Shown here in pieces: positions 1 through 8,265 of a stretch of DNA of 64,000 nt (position 1 is the stretch's first letter; every line of letters starts with the position of its first letter). Source of the DNA: Heterohyrax brucei (taxonomy: Eukaryota > Chordata > Mammalia > Hyracoidea > Procaviidae); assembly GCA_028571685.1 (NCBI GenBank), contig CM053164.1:41590501-41654500 (forward strand), in the 5' to 3' direction. The position numbers were made by a program, and so were the translations under genes. Under the pieces are notes generated by a model. It was not told the DNA's origin. It saw only the letters and a list, made by a program, of their open reading frames with translations, and did no database searches.

Positions 1-1154
1 ACACTGCCACAGTGGTCAAAACAGCCTGGTACTGGTACAAGAACAAACAGATCGATCAATGGAACAGAATTGAGACCCCAGAGATGACACCATCTGCCTA
101 TGAACAGTTGATGTTCGACAAAGGCCCTAAGACATTAAACTGGGGTAAAAACAGCATCTTCAACAAATGGTGCTGGCAAAATTGGTTATCCATCTGCAGT
201 AAACTGAATCAAGATCCATATCTTACACCTTATACAAAAACCAACTCCAACTGGATAAAAGACCTAAATATCAAACCTAAAACGATAAAGCTCATCCAAG
301 AAAAGGTAGGAACAACAATGGAAGTTTTAATACACAATGTCAAAGAAACCTCAATCAACAGAAGAGAAAGTAGATAAATGGGAACTACTAAGAATCAAAC
401 ACTTTTGCTCATCCAAAGACTTTATTAATAGAATTAAAAGAACACCCACAGAGTGGGAAAAAATATTTGGCAACTCTATGTCAGATCGACGCCTGATCTC
501 CATAATCTATAAGATACTACAAAATATCAATAAGAAAAAGATAATCCATCCAATTAAGCGATGAGCAAAGGAGATGGACAGACACTTCACTAAAGAGGAG
601 ATCCAGGCAGCCAAAAAACAGATGCGGACATGTTCACGATCTTTAGTTATTAAAGAAATTCAAATCAAGACAACAATGAGATACCATCTCACCCCAACAA
701 GATTGGCCATGATCCAAAAAACACAAAACAATAAATGCTGGAGAGGCTGTGGAGAAAGTGGAACCCTCCTACACTGTTGGTGGGGTTGCAAAATGGTCCA
801 GCCTCTTTGGAAGGCAATCTGGCGCTTCCTTAAAAAAATGGATATCGATATACCATTTGACCCAGTCATTCCACTACTTGGAATATATCCTACAGATTCA
901 AGGCCTTTCACACCAATGGACACATGCACAAGAATGTTTACCGCAGCACAGTCCACAATAGCAAAAAGATAGAATCAACCCAGATGCCCAACAATAGAAG
1001 AATGGATAGGTAAACTGTGGTACATATACTCAATGGAGCACTACGCAATGATAAAGAATAACGATGATTCCAGGAAACATCTCCTAACCTGGTTTCAACT
1101 GGAAGACATTATGTTGAGTGAAAGTAGTCAGCAACAAGGGACAAATACTGTATG
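1..1154 (+). pseudogene. L1 ORF2 C-terminal fragment, broken
   Basis: Fragment of the L1 reverse-transcriptase polyprotein downstream of the RT domain. The frame passes from 12-377 into the overlapping frame opened at 337, then a stop near 562, then a reading frame from 574 to a TAG at 970-972, after which the L1-like frame continues to about 1154. The cysteine/histidine knuckle (first Cys codon 736, last Cys codon 787) keeps all four ligand positions. The endonuclease and RT domains are not in the window. No function is expected. Confidence 0.9.
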
Positions 1155-1220
1155 AGACCTCTACGATAAGACCTCAAAAACAGACTTGTGTATAGAAGAA
1201 AAGACTCTTTGACAGCTGCA

Positions 1221-1255
1221 AGGGAGGGGAGGGAGGGAGAGGGAGGGGGGAGGGT
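1221..1255 (+). other. G-rich tract in L1 3' UTR (possible G-quadruplex)
   Basis: Runs of three to six G separated by single A or AGA give many more than four G-runs in 35 bases on the + strand. A matching tract lies at the same place in the second copy (47502-47529). Conserved G-rich tracts in L1 3' UTRs are known in mammals; quadruplex folding here is inferred from composition only. Confidence 0.75.
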
Positions 1256-2165
1256 TTAGTTTAGATAGTTACTAGAAATCTAGTTGGGAGAAAGTGGTGA
1301 TAGCACACATTAGAAACAAGAACAACATTAAGTGGACTTCAGCATAACTTGAGTAGTCCTTCCATCTTAACTCAATACTGCAAGGATAGAGTAGCTGGGG
1401 CAGGGGGCAGGGGACCATGCTCTTAGGTGAATTCCAGGCCAACTGGCACAACTAGCGTTTTGCTAAGAGAGCTCTCTGCACCCCATATTGGTGAGTGGCG
1501 TCTGGGGTCTTAAAAGCTGCCAAGCTGCCATCCGAGGACACAGCAAATGGTCCCAACTCAGCAGGAACGGATGCTCACCGAGGACCAAAATGTCATGGGG
1601 TAAAGACAACCGAGAAGACAGAGAGACCCACAAGAGTGGGTGCCTACATCGACTTGGGACCGGAAGAACCAGATGGTGCCCAGCCACCACCAGTGATAGC
1701 CACGACGGAGCTCACAGAGAGGAGTCTCACTGGCAACACAAGAATAAAAAGGGGTGCATCATGAGATCTCCACTAAAAGACCTCAATTGATGGTCCAGCA
1801 GTTTTGGGGTTCCTCTGAGAGCATGGCCCCCTGCCCTGATGCTGGCCTTTCCCATAAACTATAACAAAGGTCCACTCTTTGGACAGGAATGGATTGGACT
1901 TGGCAGTGCAGAGTCACCACATATTGGAAGCACTTTGTGGTTATAAACATCTACAGGATTTCATCTTGCTGACCTCTGGCTGGAGGAAGGGGCATGGACG
2001 GAGAGGAGGGGAAAGGAGGTTGTTGGGAGGATGAGACATGAATGGAGCAGAGAGGAATAGTGTGCAGTCACTGGACAGGGAGAGCAGTGGAAGCTGCATA
2101 TAGGTGGGCATGTAAATTTATACGTGAATGTACATTTTCACTCAGTTATGTTAAATACAAAAAAA

Positions 2166-2185
2166 CACACACACACACACACACA
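2166..2185 (+). repeat. (CA)10 microsatellite at L1 tail
   Basis: Ten uninterrupted CA units flanked by A runs on both sides. The position at the end of the L1 3' UTR suggests the repeat grew from the element's A-rich tail. Confidence 0.9.
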
Positions 2186-2229
2186 AAAAAAAGAATTCTT
2201 CAGTGATCCTCTATGTGTTTTCTGTTTTC

Positions 2230-2690
2230 TCCCCCTACTCTGGAACAGCATTCACAAATTTTTGCTTTTGATTATATCCCAGGTAAGACTCAGTTTTTCT
2301 TTGTTCTTTTTTTCTGATTTTTTTCCTCAGAGTTGTGTACAAGTGTTTGTCTTTAATTATGTTGATCCTGTCTTCTATTGTTTCAGACCTGCTCCTCAGC
2401 ACTCCTATAACTCTGTCCATTTCTGAAATCTTATTGTTTGTCTTTAGGATTTCTAATTGTTGTTTTTGTATGATTTCTAATTGTGAGTTTATTTTGGCAT
2501 TTTGTCCCTGTGTTATTTTCATGAGTTCTTCTTTGAGTTTATCTGTATTTTACATTAATCTGTCTATTTTGTCCTCATTTTTGTTTCTGCTTTTTGCTTC
2601 AATTTTTAGATCACTCTGAGTATCAGGGATTTGAATTTCCTGTCAGGTAATTCTAATACTTTTTCTTCTCTTGGAAAGTCATCTCATGTT
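2230..2690 (-). mobile_element. L1 ORF1 coiled-coil fragment, antisense
   Basis: The minus strand has an open stretch at 2522-2235. Its protein reads like the heptad-rich N-terminal part of L1 ORF1 (NNKISEMDRVIGVLRSRSE, then ETIEDRINIIKD), matching the equivalent stretch of the L1 at 55080-55215. Sequence out to about 2690 is T-rich on the + strand and continues the upstream part of the same ORF. No RRM-like or C-terminal domain is present on the low-coordinate side, so the fragment is truncated there, next to the tail of the 1-2185 L1. Confidence 0.75.
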
Positions 2691-3724
2691 TTATTTTAGA
2701 TGCCCACTGAAATCATATTGTCCTGGTTTTTTTTGTTTTTTTTTTTTTAAGTTTTCATATTGTCTACTGTCTCTGGGCCATTCAGGAGTTATTTTCTTCA
2801 TTTATTGATTGTAGATCTGTTTGTTTCATTCCGTTGTTTTGTTGTTGTTGTTTTTGTTTTTGTTTTATTTGGTTATGACAGAGAAGGCAGGCTGTTCACT
2901 GTTTGCTGTCTGCTCAACTCTTGTTCAATGGGCAGAATCAGTCACTCTGCTATGGTGCAGCAGGGCAAGTCTAGCGGAAGGGGATTGTTGTTGTTGTGTG
3001 TAAGAGTCAGCAGTGTGGGCCAGGACTCAGTGCTGAATAGGTTCCAGATCATCATGCCTGTGCTGCTGGTTGAGGTGAGACATTCAGCACACAGTGCAGG
3101 TAGGTGAGAGGAAATGGAGAGCTTGGAATGTACGGAGCTAAGATGGGTATGGAAAAGAGGATATGAAGGGGAGTGAAACAGGAGCCAAAAGCAAACCAAA
3201 AAGAAAAGAAAAGGGTGCTAAGAGAGTTTGCCATTGGGGTGGAGAGTGAGAAACCAAGAAATAGAGAAAAAGAAAAGATTAAAAAGAAGGGGGAAAAAAA
3301 CTACTTAAAAATTAGGAAAAGAAAGGAAAGGCCCCCAGAGGTCCCTCCAGGGCTGCTGCAAAGACCAGGGAACTGTCTCTTAGACTGCAAGGTATTCCTG
3401 GCTAGGAGGGCTGTTGATGTTACACAGTGTCGGGTAGTCAGGAGACAGGAAAAGAAGGTAAGTATAGAGAGATAAGAAATGGGAGATGAAGGAAGACAGG
3501 GAGAAAAAGAAAAGAAAGAATAAATAAAGAAATGTCCCCAGAGATTCCCCTACTGTGAATACCCAGGGTGGGGATGTGGGTCCTATGCTATGTGATACGG
3601 GCTGTCTAGAAATGAAAATGTTCATAGCAATTACCCTATGCCTGTCCCACCATTCTATTGGATGTGTAACAGACAAGTAATCTCTGTTTTTACAACATAG
3701 ATCTTCAGATCAAGACAACTGGTA
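2691..3724. other. Low-complexity and purine-rich stretch, possibly antisense L1 5' region
   Basis: No gene is supported. T runs lie at 2729-2750 and GTT-rich sequence at 2838-2870. From about 3175 to 3540 the + strand is strongly purine-rich (many AAAAGAAAAG-type runs). Because the minus-strand L1 ORF1 fragment ends at about 2690, this stretch could be that element's 5' untranslated region, but nothing in it is diagnostic. The short frames here follow from base composition. Confidence 0.4.
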
Positions 3725-4286
3725 CAAGATCTGACAGTTATGTCCACAAACATAATTGTTTTGTGTGCTACACTCCTCATTGCTGAATATCACTACAGTC
3801 ACCTTTGAAATACTCCCCTTGGGAAGTTATGCCCTGATGTCAGCATGTAGTCCACCCTTGAAAGCAATTTTAGAACTCTTTCTGGAATGGCCATTGCAGA
3901 TGGTAGCATGGTGGCAAGTTCCCTAACTTAATTGCCTAGTTGTCTGTAAGGGAATTTTTAGCCAGTAAACAAATAACTGTATTGGAACACCTTCCCTACT
4001 CACCTGATCTGACTCCCAGTTACTTTTTTCTTTAGCCAAAGTTAAAGGAAATATTGAAAGGAATGCATTTTGAGGATATTCAGGACACCAAAGGTAACAC
4101 AACAACAGCTCTGACAGCCATTCCGGAAAAACAGTTCGAAAATTATCTTGAAGGGTTGACTAGGCACTTGTGTTGGTGCACAGCTTCCCAAGGGGAGTAC
4201 TTCAGAGGTAACTGCAGTGATATTCAGCAGTGAGGAATACAGCACTTTTTCTAGGATGAGTTTGCAAAGTTAATTGGCAGTCGTCG
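3725..4286 (+). mobile_element. Foldback mariner-derived element, copy 1
   Basis: A short mariner derivative with long inverted arms. The left arm (about 3725-3900) and right arm (about 4115-4286) are reverse complements of each other, and the right arm corresponds to the 3' end of a mariner transposase gene plus its terminal repeat. The unique middle is also transposase-derived, reading + . TA dinucleotides flank the proposed ends (3723-3724 and 4287-4288), as expected for mariner. The ends are diverged, so the copy is old. Three related copies lie at 39393, 41996 and 60680. Confidence 0.8.
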
Positions 4287-4489
4287 TACTCAAGGAGTTG
4301 TACCCTAAAGGAACCAGACCTAAGAAGCCTCACCCATACCCGGACCTGATTAGGTAATGTAACCCTGAAATTCAAACTGATGCTATAATAGAATGAGACT
4401 TGCAGAGGGCCTCGGGGGAGAAAATGAGTGTGTTTTGCATTAAGTAGTATTTGAATTGTAGTCAGAGAGCAGCAGGCAGCATATTTGGC
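4287..4489. other. Unassigned spacer
   Basis: Short non-repetitive spacer between the mariner copy and an LTR. No coding, RNA or repeat signature recognised. Confidence 0.4.
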
Positions 4490-4960
4490 TTCTGAAGATG
4501 AATTCAGTAATATCTCCCTTTCACATACTCTTATATGTGACTTTGATATTCCACCCTTGAGAGGTGGGTCTATGTTCCCTTCCCTTTGGTATTGGATAGG
4601 CCTTTGTGATTGTTTTTAAACCAATAAGGTATGGTCACTACATGACCTCTGAGTCTAGGTTATAAAAAGTGATGCAACTTCTCTGTTGTTCACTATAATA
4701 CTCTTCCTCCTTGAGACCCTCCTCTACCATGTAAGCAGTCCAATTGCTCTGAGGCCCCATGTTGGAAGAAAGCCCAGACTAGCTCTGAGACAATGTGGAG
4801 AGCATTGTTCAGCCAGCCTCCTGCTGTTTAAGTTCCAGCTGCTGTCTAACCAGCAATCACTGGGAAATGCTGAGTCAGAACCAACCAGCTGAGCTCTTCC
4901 CAAATTTTCATCCCACAGAAACCATGAAGTAATGAAATGGTTAGAGTGATTAGTTTTATA
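4490..4960 (+). mobile_element. Solo LTR-like element of MaLR/ERVL type, sense
   Basis: The order of features resembles the mammalian MLT1-like LTRs: a promoter-like part with a TATA-like TTATAAAA at about 4660, then a region around 4860-4920 reading 'tgctgagtcagaaccaacc' and an 'acagaaacca'-type segment that in these LTRs precedes the polyadenylation site. The AATAAA itself has decayed. No internal retroviral genes accompany it. Assignment is from recalled family consensus, not a search. Confidence 0.5.
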
Positions 4961-5064
4961 ACATAGATAACTGACACAAGGTAAAAGGTTAACAGTAGGA
5001 AAATACATACAGGAACTCTTTGTAAAGTGTTTCTCCAGCTCATGTGTGACAGAAGGACGCTGAC

Positions 5065-5545
5065 ATGGATTGAATTGTGTTCCACCAAAAAATCTGTGTA
5101 GCAATTTAGCTAAGCCATGATTCCTGGTATTGTGTGATATTCCTCCTGGTATTGTGGAATTCCTGCCTCTACGATGTTGATGAGGGTGGATGGGCAGCAT
5201 TTGGTGGGGCAGGACTCAATATGTAAGATTGTTTTGTGCCTTGAGGCAGTCTCTTGAAAAGTAAAGAAAAGAAGCTAGCAGAGAGGTCTGGGGACCTCAT
5301 ACCACCAAGAAGCTGTGCAGGAAGCTGAGGGCATCCTTTGGAAGGGACCAAGATCTTTGCGACTCAGAAACTTCCAGCTCAGGGGAATGTTGATGACAAG
5401 AACCGTCCTCCAGATCCAGCAAAGAAAGCCTTCCCCTGGAGGTGACACCCTGACTTCTTTTCCTCAGAGACAATGGGCTCAGTGGGGTTGTTTTAACATC
5501 AGTGGTTCTAGGATCTCTGGGAGCAAGACAGGGAGCTCATTCAGC
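5065..5545 (+). mobile_element. MaLR-type solo LTR, sense
   Basis: Begins 'tgacatggattgaattgtg' and runs through a segment (5283-5345) that in this family reads as a gag-less LTR body: 'ggggacctcataccaccaag'. The 3' end is degraded and passes into a SINE at about 5565. It belongs to the same family as the antisense copies at 5995-7068, 14050-14410, 32478-32972 and 44484-45340 and the sense copy at 40307-40715. Confidence 0.65.
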
Positions 5546-5564
5546 TGCTAATCAAAATACTGGA

Positions 5565-5705
5565 GTTCTGAGTCCACCCAGAGGCTCTGCAGAATAAAGA
5601 CCTGGCCATCTACTTCAGAAACATCCGCCCGTGGAGCACAGTTCTGCACTGACACACATGAGGTCACTATGAGCTGGAATCACAGGATCACAACTGCTAG
5701 TGGAT
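5565..5705 (+). mobile_element. AfroSINE (long type), sense, 5' truncated
   Basis: Matches the body of the longer AfroSINE form: 'gagtccacccagaggc' downstream of the tRNA B box, then 'gcacagttctgcactgaca', 'gaggtcactatgagctgga' and an A/C-rich end. The tRNA-like head with the A box is missing, so the copy is 5' truncated or was cut by the LTR junction. Confidence 0.75.
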
Positions 5706-5809
5706 GAATTCTACTTCTGAATCACTCAGATGGCCGTATCTCTGGCAGGTCAACAAACCCAGTGGAGTCCAGAACAGGCCCTTATTGAAGTTCAACTATT
5801 GGTTTCTCC

Positions 5810-5889
5810 TGTAACCCTATATATTCAGTGTAAGCTCTTCACACTTGTGATGTATCATGGAGAACTTACACTGAACATACAGGGTTATA
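5810..5889 (-). other. Long imperfect hairpin (miRNA-like or palindromic MITE remnant)
   Basis: Bases 5810-5838 pair with 5861-5889 over 29 positions with three A/C mismatches and one G:T pair as read on the + strand. The loop is 22 bases (5839-5860) and contains a small TCACA/TGTGA stem. On the minus strand the three A/C mismatches become U:G wobbles, so an RNA from that strand would be paired almost throughout. Size and shape fit a microRNA precursor, but a decayed palindromic transposon would look the same. No promoter or expression evidence exists here. Confidence 0.45.
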
Positions 5890-5994
5890 AAAGTCACAGA
5901 GGAAGTAATAACCAGTGAGAAACTTGACTTTAGGGGAAACATTTGGGATAGTGTGTTTTCTTGATTCAATTACATAAATGTTTACTGAGACTAC

Positions 5995-6285
5995 ACAGTG
6001 TCTTAATTACCGAATTCTGCTATAACAGAAATAACACAAATGGATGGCTTTAACAAACGTAAATCTATTTTCTCATAGTTTAGGAAACTAGAGTTTTGAG
6101 GTCAGGCTGCCAACTGTTGGCTCTGGAAGATCTTTGCCTCTTTCCAGCTTCTGCTCCTCAGTTCCTTGGCCATCTTCATACCACCTGGCATCTGTTTTTC
6201 TCCATCTCTGCTTGCTTCATTGTGTGCTTAATCTACTTGCTTTATATTTCAAAGGTGGTTGGTTCAAGACACATTCTGTATTGTG
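5995..6285 (-). mobile_element. MaLR-type LTR, antisense, left part
   Basis: Reads on the + strand as the reverse of the LTR 3' end: 'ctgctataacagaaataac', a 'ttaacaaacgtaaatct' segment and 'ttctcatagtttaggaaact', equivalent to the AATAAA-containing end in sense copies. The element is interrupted by an RTE insertion at about 6286 and resumes at about 6945. Confidence 0.75.
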
Positions 6286-6944
6286 TATAAAGTGTTAGAA
6301 AGCAAAGACGTCACTGGGAAGATTAAGGAGCCCCTGACCCAAGCCATGTTATTTTCAATCACCTTATATGCATATGAAAGAGAGATAATGAATAAAGAAG
6401 ATTAAAGAAGAATCGATACATTTGAATTACAGTATTGGCAAAGAATATTGAATATACCATGGACTGTCAGCAGAATATACAAATCTGTCTTGGAAGAACA
6501 GCCAGAATGTCCCTCAGAAGAGAGGATGTTAAGACTTCATCTCATGTACTTTGGACATGTTATCAGGAGGGACCAGTCCCTAGAGAAGGATACTATGATT
6601 GGTAGACAAAAAAAAAAAAAAATCTAAACCCAGTGCTGTCGAGTCGATTCTGACTCATAACAACCCTACAGGACAGAGTAGAACTGCTCCATAGAGTTTC
6701 CAAGGGGCGCCTGGCAGATTCTCACTGCCAGCCTTCTGGTTAGCAGACATAGCACTTAACCACTATGCCACAAGACTTTCCTGGTTGACAGAGAGTGAGA
6801 GAAAATGAGGAAGACCCTTAATGAGTTGGAGTGACACAGTGGCTGCAAAAATGGGCTCAAACATGGTAACAGTAGTGAGAATACAGAACTGGTTTTGTTG
6901 TACACAGGGTCAGAATCAACTCAGTGGCACCTAACAACACACTG
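6286..6944 (+). mobile_element. RTE (BovB-like) LINE 3' end, sense, split by a SINE
   Basis: The + strand carries the 3' coding end of an RTE/BovB-type ORF: segments such as 'acccaagccatgttatttt', 'attgaatataccatggact' and 'tactttggacatgttatca' encode the conserved C-terminal stretch containing FGHVIRR. The 3' terminus reads 'ctcagtggcacctaacaac', the typical RTE tail. The frame has stops. It is 5' truncated and sits inside an antisense LTR. An AfroSINE splits it at about 6606-6780. Confidence 0.85.
6606..6780 (-). mobile_element. AfroSINE, antisense, inside RTE
   Basis: Reading + this is the reverse of an AfroSINE: 'gctgtcgagtcgattctga', 'gagtttccaaggggcgcc', 'ttctggttagcagacatag' and 'cacttaaccactatgcca' (reverse of the tRNA-like A box). 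The RTE reads continuously when it is removed. Short related sequences 'tggtagac' and 'tggttgac' on either side are a plausible decayed target-site duplication. Confidence 0.95.
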
Positions 6945-7068
6945 ATGTAGCCTTACTAATGTAACAAAGAGAACCCTGTTTCCAAACGGGATTACAGTCA
7001 CAAGTATAGTAGGTTAGAGTTTACAACACATGTTATGGAGGGGCATAATTCATAACACTGTGTGTCAA
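6945..7068 (-). mobile_element. MaLR-type LTR, antisense, right part
   Basis: Continuation of the LTR interrupted at 6285: 'gggattacagtcacaagta' and 'gtttacaacacatgttatg' match the antisense copy at 14325-14385 (reading 'gggttacaatcacagacat'). The two halves join in the expected order. Confidence 0.7.
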
Positions 7069-7810
7069 ATTCCGTGCTAGATGCAGAGGGAGCTAACGAA
7101 TAAGACATAATTCTTGCCCTCAGGGGGCTCATAGACTGGGAGAAAGACATGTAAACAAAAGACAGTACAGTAAGATGTAGTTATAGAGGCATGAAGGGAG
7201 GGAGAGCCAGAAGTTATCTGCATAAAGAGAACCAAGTACTGAAAGGGGCTGAACTCACAGTGGAGGTGAATATGACAGAGCATGGGAACCGGAGGACAAA
7301 GGCAGCAGTCATGGAGGAGAAGGAAATTCATCAAGAAGCAGACTTAGGACAGGGAATTGTGGAAACAGAATTGTGAAACAGCATGTTAAAGAGAGCTAGT
7401 AATGAGGTCATAGAATCTAAGCTAGACAGTACACAGGGTGAAGAAACAAGAAGAGTTTACAAATGCATCAGGCAAGTGACAAAAACGCTGATAAAAACTC
7501 AAGTTATATGAGTACAAAAAAAAAATTTAAGTTCATTTTAGGGGAACTTTCTGATGGGAGGCGAAAAGATATTGAACACAGGTAGAGAAATTAAATTTGG
7601 GAGTGAGACCAACAGGCCATGATCAGAAGCTGGAAACCAAGAGAGATGATAAAAGTCAGCCTTAGCTCTCTAACGTTGCTGAAAGACAAGAAATATTCTT
7701 CCTTTTTCCCTTTGCTGTAACGGTGACAGGTAAGCATCTGGCTACTACAGAATCTAGTGTAAATGGTTGTTCTTTCTGTGATTAGTAAAAAAGGCAGGGG
7801 TAATTGTTAC
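7069..7810. other. Promoter-upstream sequence, mostly unique
   Basis: 7070-7170 ('attcttgccctcagggggc', then 'agactgggagaaagacatg') resembles an ancient interspersed mammalian repeat; the family was not determined. The remainder is unique-looking sequence immediately upstream of the CpG island. No coding exon is supported; the short frames here carry no recognisable domain. Confidence 0.4.
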
Positions 7811-7813
7811 CCT

Positions 7814-7827
7814 GTTGCTAAGGAAAA
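7814..7827 (+). promoter_or_regulatory. X-box-like motif 1
   Basis: GTTGCTAAGGAAAA: a good left half-site of the RFX motif (GTTGCY) with a decayed right half. Confidence 0.5.
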
Positions 7828-7845
7828 AGGAAGGGGCTGTTCCCG

Positions 7846-7859
7846 GTTGCCATGGTAAC
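7846..7859. promoter_or_regulatory. X-box motif 2 (near-perfect palindrome)
   Basis: GTTGCCATGGTAAC is the palindromic RFX-family X-box with both half-sites intact and a two-base spacer, the strongest of the five. RFX proteins bind such sites as dimers and drive ciliary and other genes. Confidence 0.85.
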
Positions 7860-7916
7860 AAGGTAAGCGCGTTCCCTCAGTACCGCCGTAAATTTAAGAG
7901 GCGGTTTCGTCTCCTT

Positions 7917-7930
7917 GTTGCTATGGAAAC
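7917..7930 (+). promoter_or_regulatory. X-box motif 3
   Basis: GTTGCTATGGAAAC: both half-sites recognisable, one base off the strong right half-site. Confidence 0.75.
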
Positions 7931-7970
7931 AGAGAGGGACTGTTCTTGTCGCCCCCCACCACCCGCTGTA

Positions 7971-7984
7971 GTTGCTAGGACAAG
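7971..7984 (+). promoter_or_regulatory. X-box-like motif 4
   Basis: GTTGCTAGGACAAG: good left half, weaker right half with no spacer. Part of the same repeated unit as motifs 1 and 3. Confidence 0.5.
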
Positions 7985-8018
7985 GTGGAGGTAGGGGTTG
8001 TCCTTCTCTTGCCGCCCT

Positions 8019-8032
8019 GTTGCCTTGGAGAC
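8019..8032 (+). promoter_or_regulatory. X-box motif 5
   Basis: GTTGCCTTGGAGAC: close to the RFX consensus, lying about 60 bases upstream of the NRF1-type site and therefore near the likely transcription start. Confidence 0.65.
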
Positions 8033-8082
8033 GGCGCTAGCCCTGGCCCCGCCCCGCTCGGACTGACAGCGGAGGCCGCATC

Positions 8083-8094
8083 GCGCCTGCGCAG
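8083..8094. promoter_or_regulatory. NRF1-type site
   Basis: GCGCCTGCGCAG contains the TGCGCA core typical of NRF1 sites in CpG-island promoters. Such sites usually sit close to the transcription start, which supports a start around 8090-8120. Confidence 0.7.
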
Positions 8095-8099
8095 TGCTC

Positions 8100-8265
8100 T
8101 CTTCCCCCGCAGTCTCTGTGCGTTGAAGCCGGAGACCGCGGCGGCTTCTGCTACCACCCTCTCTGCCCCGGAGCCGCCGGCCGGAGCCGCAGCCGCAGCC
8201 GCAGCCGCAGCGCCCCTGCCGCCTGCCCCTCCCCCGCCGCCTCCGCTGGAGCAGCCTCGCGCACA
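8100..8265 (+). other. Probable noncoding first exon of an unidentified gene
   Basis: The stretch is GC-rich, contains no ATG, and ends at a strong splice donor: the exon ends ACA and the intron begins GTAAGT at 8266. The exon start is inferred from the NRF1 site and is uncertain by tens of bases. It includes an AGCCGC hexamer repeat (8188-8213). An open frame from an ATG at 7985 runs through the exon, but that ATG lies in the X-box region upstream of the likely start, so I treat the exon as 5' UTR. I do not recognise the gene; the coding exons are probably beyond the window or too short to find by eye. Confidence 0.6.
8188..8213 (+). repeat. AGCCGC hexamer repeat in exon 1
   Basis: Four tandem AGCCGC units followed by AG, within the 5' UTR. 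It would encode alternating Ala/Ala or similar in open frames, which explains the polyalanine and polyproline-looking ORFs here. Confidence 0.8.

Larger units (their letters stand above)
1..2185 (+). mobile_element. L1 LINE, 3' end: ORF2 C-terminus, 3' UTR and tail
   Basis: This is the 3' part of an L1 retrotransposon; its 5' part lies outside the window. Bases up to about 1154 encode the ORF2 C-terminal region in pieces: open stretches at 12-377, 337-564 and 574-972 are joined by a frameshift and stops, so it is dead. A cysteine knuckle of the L1 type C-x3-C-x7-H-x4-C is intact at 736-789. From about 1155 there is a roughly 1-kb 3' UTR with a G-rich tract at 1221-1255, ending in an A-rich/(CA)n tail at about 2185. 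The copy at 46224-48449 is closely similar over its whole length, so both belong to one L1 subfamily. L1 identity is secure; the subfamily name is not attempted. Confidence 0.95.

Noticed and set aside
2838-2870. GTT-rich stretch and minus-strand CpG-poor frames as a gene
   Set aside because: Low complexity only.
4724-5200. 158-codon minus-strand frame
   Set aside because: Spans two sense LTRs and the spacer between them, with no recognisable domain.
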